This document shows, piece by piece, positions 46,107 to 55,623 of a DNA stretch of 64,000 nucleotides (positions are counted from its first letter, which is position 1; every line of letters begins with the position of its first letter). The position numbers and the translations under genes were made by a program. The stretch is from assembly GCF_900094925.1 (NCBI RefSeq), contig NZ_FMAY01000007.1:124001-188000 (forward strand). Direction: 5' to 3'. Below the pieces are notes generated by a model. That model made no database searches. It was not told the origin of the DNA and saw only the letters and a program-made list of their open reading frames with translations. This stretch comes from Kosakonia oryzendophytica. Its GTDB lineage: Bacteria > Pseudomonadota > Gammaproteobacteria > Enterobacterales > Enterobacteriaceae.

Positions 46107-47090
46107 ATGAAACTTTGGCTACCGGGTTTGGCGCTGCTCACTGTGTGTGCCAGCGTCCATGCAGAAAACTACCGCATCGTGCAATCGCCTTCGCAAAAAC
46201 TGGATGTCTGGATCGACAACATCGCGGATAACACGCCCAAAAGCTGGTGCGCCCGTGAGCTGCCTCTGCGTATTGTCGCCAACGGTGATAAAAAAACCTC
46301 GGTGTTGAATAGCTTTTTACCGCGCGTGGGTTCGTTGCTGGAAAACCAGTGCGGCACCCTGACTCAGGTTCGCTGGAAACTGACCGATCCGCAGGGCGCG
46401 ACACTCGCAGAAGGAACCGCAGATAAAGCGAAAGAGTGGGCTCCTGTTGTTACCTCTACCGGCTCGTCCACTTCTGCGGCTACCTCGACGGTGCTGACAC
46501 CGCCGACCGGGCGTGCGGAAGATCTTTCTCCGCAGGCGAACCGTGCACCATGGCAGGAGTTCACCTTGCAGGATGGTTGCCATCTGCGTACCTTCTGGCA
46601 GGGAGACGCCAGCGCACCGGCGCTATTTATTCCGGCAAAAGAAGATGGCAAATGCGAGAAAGGCGGCTGGCTGAATGGCCGCAGTGAAGTCACGTCGCTT
46701 AGTGACGGTGTGGAAAAGAAAACCACCATGACCTTTGTGCATGGCTTCCCGGTGAGCGGGTTGAGTGAGAACGTCGACGCCGATCGCCTGCTGATCACCA
46801 CCGTTAATAACGAGCGGATGGTCGTCAGTGAAGGTACGCTGGCACAGAGCTGGATGATTCTGCCCTATGTTCACGGTCTGAATGGCTGGAAGGCCAATGG
46901 CACCGTTGCAGTCGAAATCTCCCGCGATGTCGCCAGCGATGAAACCCGTCTGCGCGCGCGTCTTGAGGAAGTGCGTAAAGTCTGGACCCCGTGGTTTGAA
47001 CCAGGCACTCGCCTGAATATCCTGCTGATTGATTCGTTGCACCCACAGTTACGCGACCCTGCGGTCGGGACCTACAAAACCCTGAACTAA
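46107..47090 (+). CDS. Unrecognised periplasmic protein in the type VI regulatory block
   Basis: This 327-residue protein starts at ATG 46107 after AAGGAC. The signal peptide MKLWLPGLALLTVCASVHA is cut before ENYRIV. The mature part has PSQKLDVWIDNIADNTPKSW, a Ser/Thr/Ala-rich linker (about 123-140), TLQDGCHLRTFWQGDASAPA, and a C-terminal WFEPGTRLNILLIDSLHPQL. Cysteines in SWCAREL/NQCGTL and DGCHLR/DGKCEKGG could form disulfides. I do not recognise the family. Position between pppA and tagJ, on the opposite side of the membrane from the kinase, would suit a periplasmic sensor or regulator of PpkA, but this is speculation. Confidence 0.6.
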   Translation: MKLWLPGLALLTVCASVHAENYRIVQSPSQKLDVWIDNIADNTPKSWCARELPLRIVANGDKKTSVLNSFLPRVGSLLENQCGTLTQVRWKLTDPQGATLAEGTADKAKEWAPVVTSTGSSTSAATSTVLTPPTGRAEDLSPQANRAPWQEFTLQDGCHLRTFWQGDASAPALFIPAKEDGKCEKGGWLNGRSEVTSLSDGVEKKTTMTFVHGFPVSGLSENVDADRLLITTVNNERMVVSEGTLAQSWMILPYVHGLNGWKANGTVAVEISRDVASDETRLRARLEEVRKVWTPWFEPGTRLNILLIDSLHPQLRDPAVGTYKTLN

Positions 47091-47100
47091 AGGAGCGGTC

Positions 47101-47913
47101 ATGAACACTCTGTTACACCAACTTGCGGGTGAATCACTGCACGAGAGTCTGGCTAAACTGGAAAGTCGCATCCGCACACAACCGGGCGATGCGGACTTAC
47201 GCGCCGCGTTTGCGCAGTTGCTGTGTCTTGATGGCAACTGGCCTCGCGCACTGGCACAGTTAAAAAGTTGGGCGGCGCTGAAGCCGCAGGCTCAACCCAC
47301 CGTTACCCTGCTGGAGCAGGCGATCAGCGGTGAACAACAGCGTACAGAGGTGATGGCGGGGCGTGTTCGTCCGGTGACGCCTGACCGTCAGTGGCCGTGG
47401 CTGGCATCGATGATATCGGCGCTGGAGGCGGAACCCGCTGAGGCTGGCACACTACGTGAAGCCGCACTGGAGGTAGCCGAAGCGAATCCTGGTCAACTGA
47501 CCACTCAGGATGGGCAGACAATCGCCTTTGACTGGTTGATGGATGGCGATTGCCGTTTTGGCCCGGTATGTGAAGCTATCGTCAATGGGCGTTATTTCTG
47601 GTTACCGTTCAGCGCCATTTCTGCCATGCAGTTCCAGCCGCCCGCAAGCGTAACCGATCTGGTATGGCGGCATACACTGGTGCGTTTGCAGGACGGTAGC
47701 GAGCAGGTGTGCCAGATTCCCGTGCGCTATCCGCTGAGTCATGATGCCGAGGATCGCTTCAAACTCTCCCGCGTCACAGAGTGGCAGACTTTGCCAGGCG
47801 ACCTGTCGCAGTATGTCGGATTCGGTCAGAAGGTATGGCTGAACGACAGCGCGGAGTTCTCTTTACTGGACCTCGCGACAATCAGTTTCAATGCGGAACC
47901 GATGCATGAGTAA
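47101..47913 (+). CDS. tagJ: TagJ (ImpE/SciE family) accessory protein
   Basis: This 270-residue protein has N-terminal tetratricopeptide-like helices (ESLHESLAKLESRIRTQPGD, ADLRAAFAQLLCLDGNWPRA). The C-terminal ImpE domain contains FDWLMDGDCRFGPVCEAIVN, GRYFWLPFSAISAMQFQPPA and DLVWRHTLVRL, the family signature. TagJ binds TssB and helps ClpV-mediated sheath disassembly in some systems. Its end overlaps the tssE start by 8 nt. Confidence 0.92.
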   Translation: MNTLLHQLAGESLHESLAKLESRIRTQPGDADLRAAFAQLLCLDGNWPRALAQLKSWAALKPQAQPTVTLLEQAISGEQQRTEVMAGRVRPVTPDRQWPWLASMISALEAEPAEAGTLREAALEVAEANPGQLTTQDGQTIAFDWLMDGDCRFGPVCEAIVNGRYFWLPFSAISAMQFQPPASVTDLVWRHTLVRLQDGSEQVCQIPVRYPLSHDAEDRFKLSRVTEWQTLPGDLSQYVGFGQKVWLNDSAEFSLLDLATISFNAEPMHE

Positions 47914-48475
47914 TTCTGCGCAAGATCATGACAGCGATCTGCTGCGCAGCGGTTGGCGCTCCCGTCGTGGCAAAGAGACGGTCGGCGCACGCGATAAGAT
48001 GCAGCCCTCGTTGCTTGATCGCCTGACCGACGATGCGCCGGACAAAGTGCAGGAGCCGGTTAACAGCAATCTGGTTTCCCATGCTGCACTGCGCCGTCAT
48101 GTGCTGCGCGATCTGCAATGGTTATTTAATACCATCAATAATGAAGCCCAGCAGGATCTCTCCGGTTTTGATGAAGTGCGCCGCTCGGTGGTGAATTTCG
48201 GTGTTTCGCCGTTGGCGGGCAAGCGTATGTCTGATATCGAATGGCAGGATATCCAGCGTAAGCTCACTGACGCGATTTTGCATTTTGAACCGCGTATTTT
48301 ACCGCAGGGATTACAGGTGCGCTGTGTTTCTGATACCCAGTCACTGGATCTGCACAACGTCCTGACAATTGAAATCAAGGGCCGCCTGTGGTGCGTGCCT
48401 TATCCGCTGGAGTTTCTGTTCCGCACCGATGTGGACCTGGAAAACGGGCATTTCGAGTTGAAAGACGCGGGGTAA
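47906..48475 (+). CDS. tssE: TssE, gp25-like baseplate protein
   Basis: This 189-residue TssE starts at ATG 47906 inside the end of tagJ. It contains PSLLDRLTDDAPD, HVLRDLQWLFNTIN, RSVVNFGVSPLAGKRMSDIE and HFEPRILPQGLQVRC, the gp25-like lysozyme-related fold without lysozyme residues. It forms the baseplate wedge with TssF and TssG. tssF starts 2 nt after its stop. Confidence 0.94.
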   Translation: MSNSAQDHDSDLLRSGWRSRRGKETVGARDKMQPSLLDRLTDDAPDKVQEPVNSNLVSHAALRRHVLRDLQWLFNTINNEAQQDLSGFDEVRRSVVNFGVSPLAGKRMSDIEWQDIQRKLTDAILHFEPRILPQGLQVRCVSDTQSLDLHNVLTIEIKGRLWCVPYPLEFLFRTDVDLENGHFELKDAG

Positions 48476-48477
48476 CG

Positions 48478-50349
48478 ATGGAAAGCAAATTACTCGAATA
48501 CTACAACCGCGAGCTGGCCTGGCTGCGTGAGATGGGGCAAGAGTTTGCCGGGCGCTACCCGAAAGTGGCGGGGCGCCTTGGCATGCACGGCATGGATGTG
48601 GCCGATCCTTACGTCGAGCGTCTGATGGAAGGTTTTGCGTTCCTCACTTCGCGCGTGCAGCTTAAGATGGACGCGGAGTTTCCTCGCTTTTCTCAGCGTC
48701 TGTTGGAGATGATCGCACCCAATTATCTTGCGCCAACGCCCTCTATGGCGATTGCCGAGCTGCAACCGGACAGCGCAAAAGGGGATTTAAGCCACGGATT
48801 TGTGGTACCACGCGGCACCATGATGGACAGCCAGGTGATGAAAAAAAATGGCGTCACCTGTAGCTACACCACCGCGCATGATGTGACGCTACTGCCCCTG
48901 ACCATCACTCAGGTTGAGCTGGGGGGCGTTCCCGCCGATCTGCCGCTGGCGCAGGTGGGATTGAGCCAGCGCGGCGCACAGAGCGCATTGCGCATTCGTC
49001 TGAGCTGTGATGGCCCGGTTAATCTTAGTCATCTGGATTTTGATCACCTTGAACTGTTCCTCAGCGGTCCGGATATGCAGGCGCTAAAACTGCTGGAACT
49101 GCTGATGGGCCATCAGGTTGGCATGCTATGTCAGGCGAATGGGCAAAAAACGCCGCCGCTCGTTCTGGCCGACGACGCCCTGCGTCAGGAGGGATTTAGT
49201 GCAAATCAGGCCCTGTTGCCGGACGATTTGCGTAATTTTGATGGCTATCGCTTGTTGCAGGAATATTTTGCCTTCCCGGCACGTTTTCTGTTTATCAGCC
49301 TGCACGGTTTGCGCCCGATGCTGGCGCAAAGTGGCGAAGCGAAATCCTTCGATATCATTATTCTGCTGGATAAAGCCGACGGGCAACTGGAGCGCGTGGT
49401 CGATAAAAACCATCTCGCGCTGCACTGTACGCCAGTGGTGAATCTGTTTCCGAAAATTGCTGAACGGCAGAAACTGAGCGACAACCTGCACGAATACCAT
49501 CTGGTGGTGGATAACATTCGCCCACTGGATTATGAGATTTACGCGGTCACCAAAATTCATGCCAGCGTGGATGGGCAACGCGACGAGCAAACTTTTCGTC
49601 CGTTCTGGAGTAGCTGGAGTCAGGATAATGGCAATTATGGCGCTTATTTCTCGTTGCGCCGGGAACAACGCGCGCTTTCTGAGCATGCTCAGCGCTACGG
49701 TACGCGCACTGGTTATATCGGTTCCGAGGTATTTGCTTCTCTCGTCGATGAGCAACATGCGCCATGGCGTGAGGATTTACGCTATATCACCGCCGAAGTG
49801 CTCTGTACCAGCCGTGATCTGCCGCTGATGCTGCAACAGGAAATCGGCAATTTTGTCATGCCAGATTCCCTGCCAGTGAAATCCTTACAGTTACGCAAAG
49901 GTCCGACACCACCGCGTCCGGCACTGGCGGAAGGGTTGAGTACCTGGCGGTTGATCAGCCAGTTACAGATGAATTATCTCAGCCTGATGGATGGTGATGA
50001 GGGTGAAGGGGCGGCCGCGCTGCGCCAGCTCTTAGGGCTGTATACCCGGTTGGCGGAAGCGCCCGTCGCGCGCCAGATTGAAGGTGTACGCCACTGCGTG
50101 CTGGAACCGGTGCATCGCCGGGTCCCTGAGCCGGGGCCGATTGTTTTTGCCCGCGGTACTGGTATCACGCTGACTGTTGATGAGCAGGCATTTTCCGGTT
50201 TCAGCCCTTATCTGTTTGGTAGCGTGCTGGAGCGCGTATTCGCCAGACTGGTGGGAATGAACAGCTTCACCGAGTTTACGCTGAAAACTCAGCAGCGCGG
50301 TGAAATTGGCTACTGGCCGCCGCGGATGGGCAAGAGGGCGCTGATATGA
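48478..50349 (+). CDS. tssF: TssF, baseplate wedge protein
   Basis: This 623-residue TssF/VasA (DUF879) starts at ATG 48478. The N-terminal ESKLLEYYNRELAWLREMGQ followed by FAGRYPKVAGRLGMHG is the most conserved stretch of the family, and GFAFLTSRVQLKMDAEFPRF follows. Near the C-terminus, FARGTGITLTVDEQAFSGFS and PYLFGSVLERVFARLVGMNS are conserved. A longer ORF from 48388 overlaps tssE and is rejected. It overlaps tssG by 4 nt. Confidence 0.95.
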   Translation: MESKLLEYYNRELAWLREMGQEFAGRYPKVAGRLGMHGMDVADPYVERLMEGFAFLTSRVQLKMDAEFPRFSQRLLEMIAPNYLAPTPSMAIAELQPDSAKGDLSHGFVVPRGTMMDSQVMKKNGVTCSYTTAHDVTLLPLTITQVELGGVPADLPLAQVGLSQRGAQSALRIRLSCDGPVNLSHLDFDHLELFLSGPDMQALKLLELLMGHQVGMLCQANGQKTPPLVLADDALRQEGFSANQALLPDDLRNFDGYRLLQEYFAFPARFLFISLHGLRPMLAQSGEAKSFDIIILLDKADGQLERVVDKNHLALHCTPVVNLFPKIAERQKLSDNLHEYHLVVDNIRPLDYEIYAVTKIHASVDGQRDEQTFRPFWSSWSQDNGNYGAYFSLRREQRALSEHAQRYGTRTGYIGSEVFASLVDEQHAPWREDLRYITAEVLCTSRDLPLMLQQEIGNFVMPDSLPVKSLQLRKGPTPPRPALAEGLSTWRLISQLQMNYLSLMDGDEGEGAAALRQLLGLYTRLAEAPVARQIEGVRHCVLEPVHRRVPEPGPIVFARGTGITLTVDEQAFSGFSPYLFGSVLERVFARLVGMNSFTEFTLKTQQRGEIGYWPPRMGKRALI

Positions 50350-51389
50350 GCGATACGCTTGCTGGTCCACCGGTCATCACCCGCGCAAATGCGCTGCCGG
50401 AGACCTTCTGGCAAAACGTGATGGCAACCCCGTGGCGTTACGATCTCTTTACCTTGTTGCGCCGTGTGGATGCACGGGGAGGGGAGCGCTATCCGTTGGG
50501 GCGTGCGCCGCTACCGCGATTTGAATCGCTGCGCATTGGACAGAAGCCGTCGCTGGGCTTTGCGCCATCTACGCTGGCGGGCGTCAGCAAACGCAAAGAC
50601 TCGCCGCTGTACGACATCTCGATCTTAAGCTTTGGGTTGTTCGGCCCCAATGGGCCGTTGCCAGTACATCTGACAGAATATGCCAGCGAGCGTATTGATC
50701 ATCACCAGGATGCCAGCCTGAGCGCCTTTGCCGATGTGTTTCATCACCGCCTGGCGCTGCTGTTTTACCGCGCCTGGGCTGATGCGCAGCCCACGGTGTC
50801 GCTCGACAGGCAAGACAATAAACGGTTTGAGCAGTATATCGCTTCGCTGGTGGGGATGGGGCAACCAGGACAACTGGAAAAAGGCAGCCTCAGTTCTCAT
50901 GCCCGTTTTGCGCTGGCCGGGCATTTGACCCGTAATGGACGCGATCCGGAAGGGCTGGAGAAGATCCTGCGCAGCTATTTTAATGTGCCGGTGAGGATTG
51001 TTGAAAACGTCCCTCAGTGGATGCCGCTCAGCGAACGCGAGCGCGCGCGTTTACAGGGGGGGCGACATGCGCCACGTCTGGGACAGTCGGCATTTCTTGG
51101 GGAAGCCGTACGCGATGTGTGCCATAAATTTCGCATCGAAATTGGTCCTTTACCTGTCGATACCTATCGTCGGTTTTTGCCGGGTGAACAGTATGTCACC
51201 GCGTTACGTGACTGGGTGCGCCAGTATCTGGGCATTGAGTATCAGTGGGCGGTGAAAGTGATTTTGCGCAGCGAAGATGTTGCTGGCGCAGCGCTGGGCG
51301 GCTCAGGCCGCCTGGGGTACAGCGCCTGGCTGGGAGCACAACCGCAGCCAGAAGCGCGTGGAGATTTGGTTTTCAGCCCGGAGGGGTAA
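50346..51389 (+). CDS. tssG: TssG, baseplate wedge protein
   Basis: This 347-residue TssG/VasB (DUF1305) has conserved WRYDLFTLLRRVDARGGERY and ISILSFGLFGPNGPLPVHLT, then FADVFHHRLALLFYRAWADA and a C-terminal LPGEQYVTALRDWVRQYLGI. It has ATGA overlap with tssF, so production is coupled to its wedge partner. It is complete. Confidence 0.95.
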   Translation: MSDTLAGPPVITRANALPETFWQNVMATPWRYDLFTLLRRVDARGGERYPLGRAPLPRFESLRIGQKPSLGFAPSTLAGVSKRKDSPLYDISILSFGLFGPNGPLPVHLTEYASERIDHHQDASLSAFADVFHHRLALLFYRAWADAQPTVSLDRQDNKRFEQYIASLVGMGQPGQLEKGSLSSHARFALAGHLTRNGRDPEGLEKILRSYFNVPVRIVENVPQWMPLSERERARLQGGRHAPRLGQSAFLGEAVRDVCHKFRIEIGPLPVDTYRRFLPGEQYVTALRDWVRQYLGIEYQWAVKVILRSEDVAGAALGGSGRLGYSAWLGAQPQPEARGDLVFSPEG

Positions 51390-51432
51390 CCCTTCCTGTT
51401 TTTAATCTGACGTACAACTAACGGATGAACTC

Positions 51433-54048
51433 ATGTCAGAAATCAGCCGCGCCGTTTTGTTCGGCAAACTCGATACGCTGTTATTTACCTCGCTGGAAAG
51501 CGCCACCGCGTTTTGCAAACTGCGTGGCAACCCTTATGTAGAGCTGGTTCACTGGTTGCATCAATTGATGCAGCAATCCGGCGGCGATCTGCAACAGGCT
51601 ATCCGCCACTTCTCGCTGGATGAGCAAGCATTAACCCGTGATATCGTCGCGGCGCTGGACAAATTGCCACGCGGCGCCAGTTCAGTCTCTGATTTGTCTG
51701 AACATATTGATACCGCTGTGGAGCGCGCATGGGTTTACGGTTCTCTGAAGTTCGGTGTTAACCGCATTCGCGGCGGGCATCTGCTGGCAGGTATCCTGAA
51801 AACCTGGAGCCTGGCGACGGTATTGAAAGGCATCTCCCCGCAGTTTGAACGCATCAGCGCCGACGCTTTACTGGATAATTTCGACAGCATCTTTGCCGAC
51901 AGCAAAGAGACGCAGCAGTCGGTTGCGGCGCTGGATGACAGCAGCGCGGCGGTACCGCAGCAGCAGGGTACGCTGGCACAGTATGGTCAGGATCTGACCG
52001 CGCGGGCGCGTGACGGAAAAATTGACCCGGTGGTCGGGCGTGACGAAGAGATCCGCCAGATGGTGGATATTCTGATGCGTCGCCGCCAGAATAACCCGCT
52101 GCTGACCGGTGAAGCCGGGGTGGGTAAAACTGCCGTGGTGGAAGGCCTTGCGTTGCGGATTGCCGCAGGGGATGTGCCGGAACCACTGACCAATGTGCAG
52201 CTCTGGTTGCTGGATATCGGCATGTTACAGGCCGGTGCTGGCATGAAAGGTGAATTTGAAGCCCGCCTGCAATCGCTGATCAACGAAGTTCAGTCCAGCC
52301 CGACGCCAATTATTCTGTTTATCGATGAGATCCATACACTGATTGGTGCAGGTGGCCAACAAGGGACGGGCGATGCCGCAAACCTGCTGAAACCGGCGCT
52401 GGCGCGTGGTCAGTTGCGTACCATCGGTGCAACCACCTGGGCGGAATACAAAAAATACATTGAGAAAGATCCGGCGCTGACTCGCCGTTTCCAAACTGTA
52501 CAGGTCGCCGAGCCTGATGAAGAGAAAGCCGTGCTGATGTTGCGCAGCACCGTGTCGGCGCTGGAGAAACACCATCGCGTATTGCTGCTGGATGAGGCCG
52601 TCGTCGCCGCGGTGAAATTGTCGCACCGTTATATTCCGGCACGTCAGTTACCGGACAAAGCCGTGGCGCTGCTGGATACGGCCTGTGCGCGTGTCGCGGT
52701 GAGCCAAAGTTCACCGCCGCCGCAACTGGAAGATTGCCTGCACCGTATGGCTGCGCTGGAGGTGGAAATTGACATCGCCACCCGTGAAGCCAAAATGGCG
52801 GCGGGTGACAGTGGTCGCGTAGTGGGTCTGCAATCCGATCTCGACAAACTTAGCGAACAGCGTGATGAATTGACCCGGCGCTGGGAACAGGAACAGGCGC
52901 TGGTGGATGCGATCATCGACCTGCGTGCGCAACTACATACTGCGCAGGAAGAGGAACTGGCCGGGTTGCGTGAAACGTTGGCGCAACAGCAGAGTACATT
53001 ACGAGCCTTGCAGGGCGATGCGCCGTTGCTGTTTACGTCGGTGGATGCCAACGTGGTGGCGGCTGTCGTCTCCGACTGGACCGGTATTCCTCTGGGCCGA
53101 ATGGTGAAAAACGAAATTGACGCGGTGCTGAAACTGGCGGACACCCTGAACGAACGCGTGATAGGTCAGCGTCATGGTCTGGAACTGATTGCCAAACGGG
53201 TGCGTACCTCGCGCGCACGTCTTGACGATCCGAACAAGCCGGTCGGTGTGTTTATGCTGTGCGGCCCGTCTGGTGTGGGTAAAACCGAAACCGCGCTGGC
53301 GCTGGCGGAATCGCTCTACGGTGGTGAGCAAAACGTTATCACCATCAATATGAGTGAGTTCCAGGAAGCGCACACGGTGTCGACACTGAAAGGTGCACCT
53401 CCGGGATATGTGGGCTATGGTGAGGGCGGCGTTTTAACGGAAGCCGTGCGTCGTCGCCCCTACAGCGTGGTATTGCTGGATGAAATCGAAAAAGCGCATC
53501 CTGACGTACATGAAATTTTCTTCCAGGTCTTCGATAAAGGCTGGATGGAAGACGGTGAAGGGCGTCATATCGACTTCCGCAATACCATTATTATTCTGAC
53601 TTCCAACGTGGGGACGGAACTGATTACTGCGATGTGCGCCGATCCGGATTTGATGCCGGAACCGGATGCGTTGCGCGATGCGTTGCGCCCGCCGTTGCTG
53701 CAGGTGTTCCCGCCTGCACTGCTTGGTCGTTTACTGGTGGTGCCGTACTTCCCGCTCAGCGATGAGATGCTGGCGATGATTGTCCGGCTGCAACTGAAGC
53801 GTATTCAACGGCGCCTGCAAGAGAACCACGGCATTGTGTCGGAAGTTGACGACAGCGTGGTGGAACAGATTGTTCAGCGCTGTACCGAAGTTGAATCCGG
53901 CGGCCGAATGGTGGACGCCATCCTTACCAATACACTGCTGCCGTTAATGAGCCAGCTATTACTCGACGCCAGCGCCCGCGACGAGCAATATAAGCGCTTA
54001 CGTGTAACGTTCGAGCAGGGTGAGTTTCACTGTCAGTTTGCGGCGTAA
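51433..54048 (+). CDS. tssH: TssH (ClpV), sheath-recycling AAA+ ATPase
   Basis: This 871-residue ClpB-type double-ATPase disassembles contracted TssBC sheaths. The N-domain lies at residues 1-165. AAA1 has Walker A GEAGVGKT (226-233) and LFIDEIHTLIGAGG. The middle coiled coil spans about 430-540. AAA2 has Walker A GPSGVGKT (611-618), VVLLDEIEKAHPDV as Walker B and TSNVG as sensor 1. The length and pattern are those of type VI ClpV rather than ClpB. Confidence 0.96.
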   Translation: MSEISRAVLFGKLDTLLFTSLESATAFCKLRGNPYVELVHWLHQLMQQSGGDLQQAIRHFSLDEQALTRDIVAALDKLPRGASSVSDLSEHIDTAVERAWVYGSLKFGVNRIRGGHLLAGILKTWSLATVLKGISPQFERISADALLDNFDSIFADSKETQQSVAALDDSSAAVPQQQGTLAQYGQDLTARARDGKIDPVVGRDEEIRQMVDILMRRRQNNPLLTGEAGVGKTAVVEGLALRIAAGDVPEPLTNVQLWLLDIGMLQAGAGMKGEFEARLQSLINEVQSSPTPIILFIDEIHTLIGAGGQQGTGDAANLLKPALARGQLRTIGATTWAEYKKYIEKDPALTRRFQTVQVAEPDEEKAVLMLRSTVSALEKHHRVLLLDEAVVAAVKLSHRYIPARQLPDKAVALLDTACARVAVSQSSPPPQLEDCLHRMAALEVEIDIATREAKMAAGDSGRVVGLQSDLDKLSEQRDELTRRWEQEQALVDAIIDLRAQLHTAQEEELAGLRETLAQQQSTLRALQGDAPLLFTSVDANVVAAVVSDWTGIPLGRMVKNEIDAVLKLADTLNERVIGQRHGLELIAKRVRTSRARLDDPNKPVGVFMLCGPSGVGKTETALALAESLYGGEQNVITINMSEFQEAHTVSTLKGAPPGYVGYGEGGVLTEAVRRRPYSVVLLDEIEKAHPDVHEIFFQVFDKGWMEDGEGRHIDFRNTIIILTSNVGTELITAMCADPDLMPEPDALRDALRPPLLQVFPPALLGRLLVVPYFPLSDEMLAMIVRLQLKRIQRRLQENHGIVSEVDDSVVEQIVQRCTEVESGGRMVDAILTNTLLPLMSQLLLDASARDEQYKRLRVTFEQGEFHCQFAA

Positions 54049-54074
54049 AGCCATTATCAAGAGAGTTTTCCAAT

Positions 54075-55532
54075 ATGACGGATCACGATAACAACCGGAG
54101 TGTACCGAATGCGCTGCCGCCGGGATATCGCTTCAATGAGTTCGAAATTAAAGAAGTGATCGGCGGCGGTGGTTTTGGCATCGTCTATCGCGCCTGGGAT
54201 CACCAGCTTGAGCGAACCATCGCGATTAAAGAATTTATGCCTTCTTCGCTGGCCGTACGTAACGATGACATGACGCTGGTGTTACGCAGTGAACGCTTCA
54301 GCAAAGCGTTTACCGCCGGGTTAAACAGCTTTATTCAGGAAGCGCGTTTGCTGGCGCGTTTTAATCACCCGAATCTTCTGCATGTACTGCGTTTTTGGGT
54401 GCAAAACGATACCGCCTACATGGGGACGGTGTTTTACAGTGGCACCACCCTCTCACGTCTGCGTGAGAAAAATCCCGCTCTGCTGAACGAAGCCTGGATC
54501 CGCCGCATGCTGCCGATGCTGCTGGGGGCGATCAAAACGATTCATGACGAAGGCTACCTGCACCGTGATATCTCGCTGGACAATATCCAGATTCAGGAGA
54601 ATGGCTTACCGGTGCTGCTGGACTTTGGCTCTGCACGCCGCAGCATTGGCTCCATCTCTGATGAAACCGAAACTATGCTGCGTCCGGGTTATGCGCCCAT
54701 CGAACAGTACACCGATGATAATGAAAGTGAGCAGGGGCCGTGGACCGATATTTATGCGTTAGGCGCGGTACTGCACACGCTGATTATTGGTTCACCGCCG
54801 CCGGTTAGTGTGGTGCGCAGTATTCAGGACACCTATATGCCGCTGACCCAGCGCAATCTGCCGGGGTATTCACCCTCATTATTGCAGGCAGTTGATCGCG
54901 CGCTGGCGTTGAAAATGGAAGACCGTCCGCAAACGGTGGATGAGTTTGCCGCGCTGATTGAGATGCCGGTTGCCGGTCTTGATGATGTGCTGAGCGTGAA
55001 ACAACCGGGCACCATGCTGGTACCGGTTGAAGAGACGGAAGAGAAACCGGCGGTTCTCGACTGGCGACGTTATAAAGTGCCTGGCCTGGTTGCTGCTGGT
55101 GTTGTGGTGGGGCTGGTGGCGGGCGGCATGCTGTTTAGCGGTGGATCGTCCAATGACAGTGCCGCAGTGCAAACAGCCAGCACGCAGAACGACGCTTCCG
55201 TGACACAACCTGCGCACCAGACGGCACCGGAAAACAGTGCCAGTTCACAGACTTCAGCGACGCCTGCACAATCTCAGCCCTCCACGCAGAGCGCTACGCC
55301 TGTGGCGACCCAAGGTGCGGTGGCGCAAATCTTTGTGCGCATGAACGAAGGCGAAAAACTGACACTCAACGGCGAATCTCAGTCCGTAACGCCTGCAACC
55401 AATGGCTTTGCCTCGCTGAAACTGCAACCAGGTCATTACGAACTGGTATTGCAGGGCAACGGTCAAACCCGTAGCCAGTCCTTCAATATTGCCAAAGCCG
55501 GCACCTGGTTGATTAATCCGCAACCGAAATAG
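54075..55532 (+). CDS. ppkA: PpkA-like Ser/Thr protein kinase
   Basis: This 485-residue transmembrane Hanks-type kinase has the Gly-rich loop IGGGGFGIVY (about 29-38), the catalytic Lys52 in IAIKEFMP, the catalytic loop YLHRDISLDN (HRD at 163-165), the DFG motif (from 183) and PGYAPIEQYT in the activation segment. One transmembrane helix (about 335-357, GLVAAGVVVGLVAGGMLF) leads to a Ser/Thr/Gln-rich linker and a small periplasmic domain (EKLTLNGESQSVTPATNGFA). It is likely to phosphorylate TagH and to be opposed by PppA. A hairpin follows the stop. Confidence 0.92.
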   Translation: MTDHDNNRSVPNALPPGYRFNEFEIKEVIGGGGFGIVYRAWDHQLERTIAIKEFMPSSLAVRNDDMTLVLRSERFSKAFTAGLNSFIQEARLLARFNHPNLLHVLRFWVQNDTAYMGTVFYSGTTLSRLREKNPALLNEAWIRRMLPMLLGAIKTIHDEGYLHRDISLDNIQIQENGLPVLLDFGSARRSIGSISDETETMLRPGYAPIEQYTDDNESEQGPWTDIYALGAVLHTLIIGSPPPVSVVRSIQDTYMPLTQRNLPGYSPSLLQAVDRALALKMEDRPQTVDEFAALIEMPVAGLDDVLSVKQPGTMLVPVEETEEKPAVLDWRRYKVPGLVAAGVVVGLVAGGMLFSGGSSNDSAAVQTASTQNDASVTQPAHQTAPENSASSQTSATPAQSQPSTQSATPVATQGAVAQIFVRMNEGEKLTLNGESQSVTPATNGFASLKLQPGHYELVLQGNGQTRSQSFNIAKAGTWLINPQPK

Positions 55533-55566
55533 TCATTGCCTGTCGGGCACTATCCTGCCCGGTCAT

Positions 55567-55594
55567 GCATGGGGGAGAATACTCGCCCCCATGC
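55567..55594 (+). terminator. Strong hairpin after ppkA
   Basis: The perfect 9-bp stem GCATGGGGG/CCCCCATGC (55567-55575, 55586-55594) has a 10-nt loop and lies 34 nt after the ppkA stop. CTCTCATTTG follows, without a true U-run. It marks the boundary between the core operon and the vgrG module. Confidence 0.55.
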
Positions 55595-55623
55595 CTCTCA
55601 TTTGTCCATTGCGCCATAATGCA

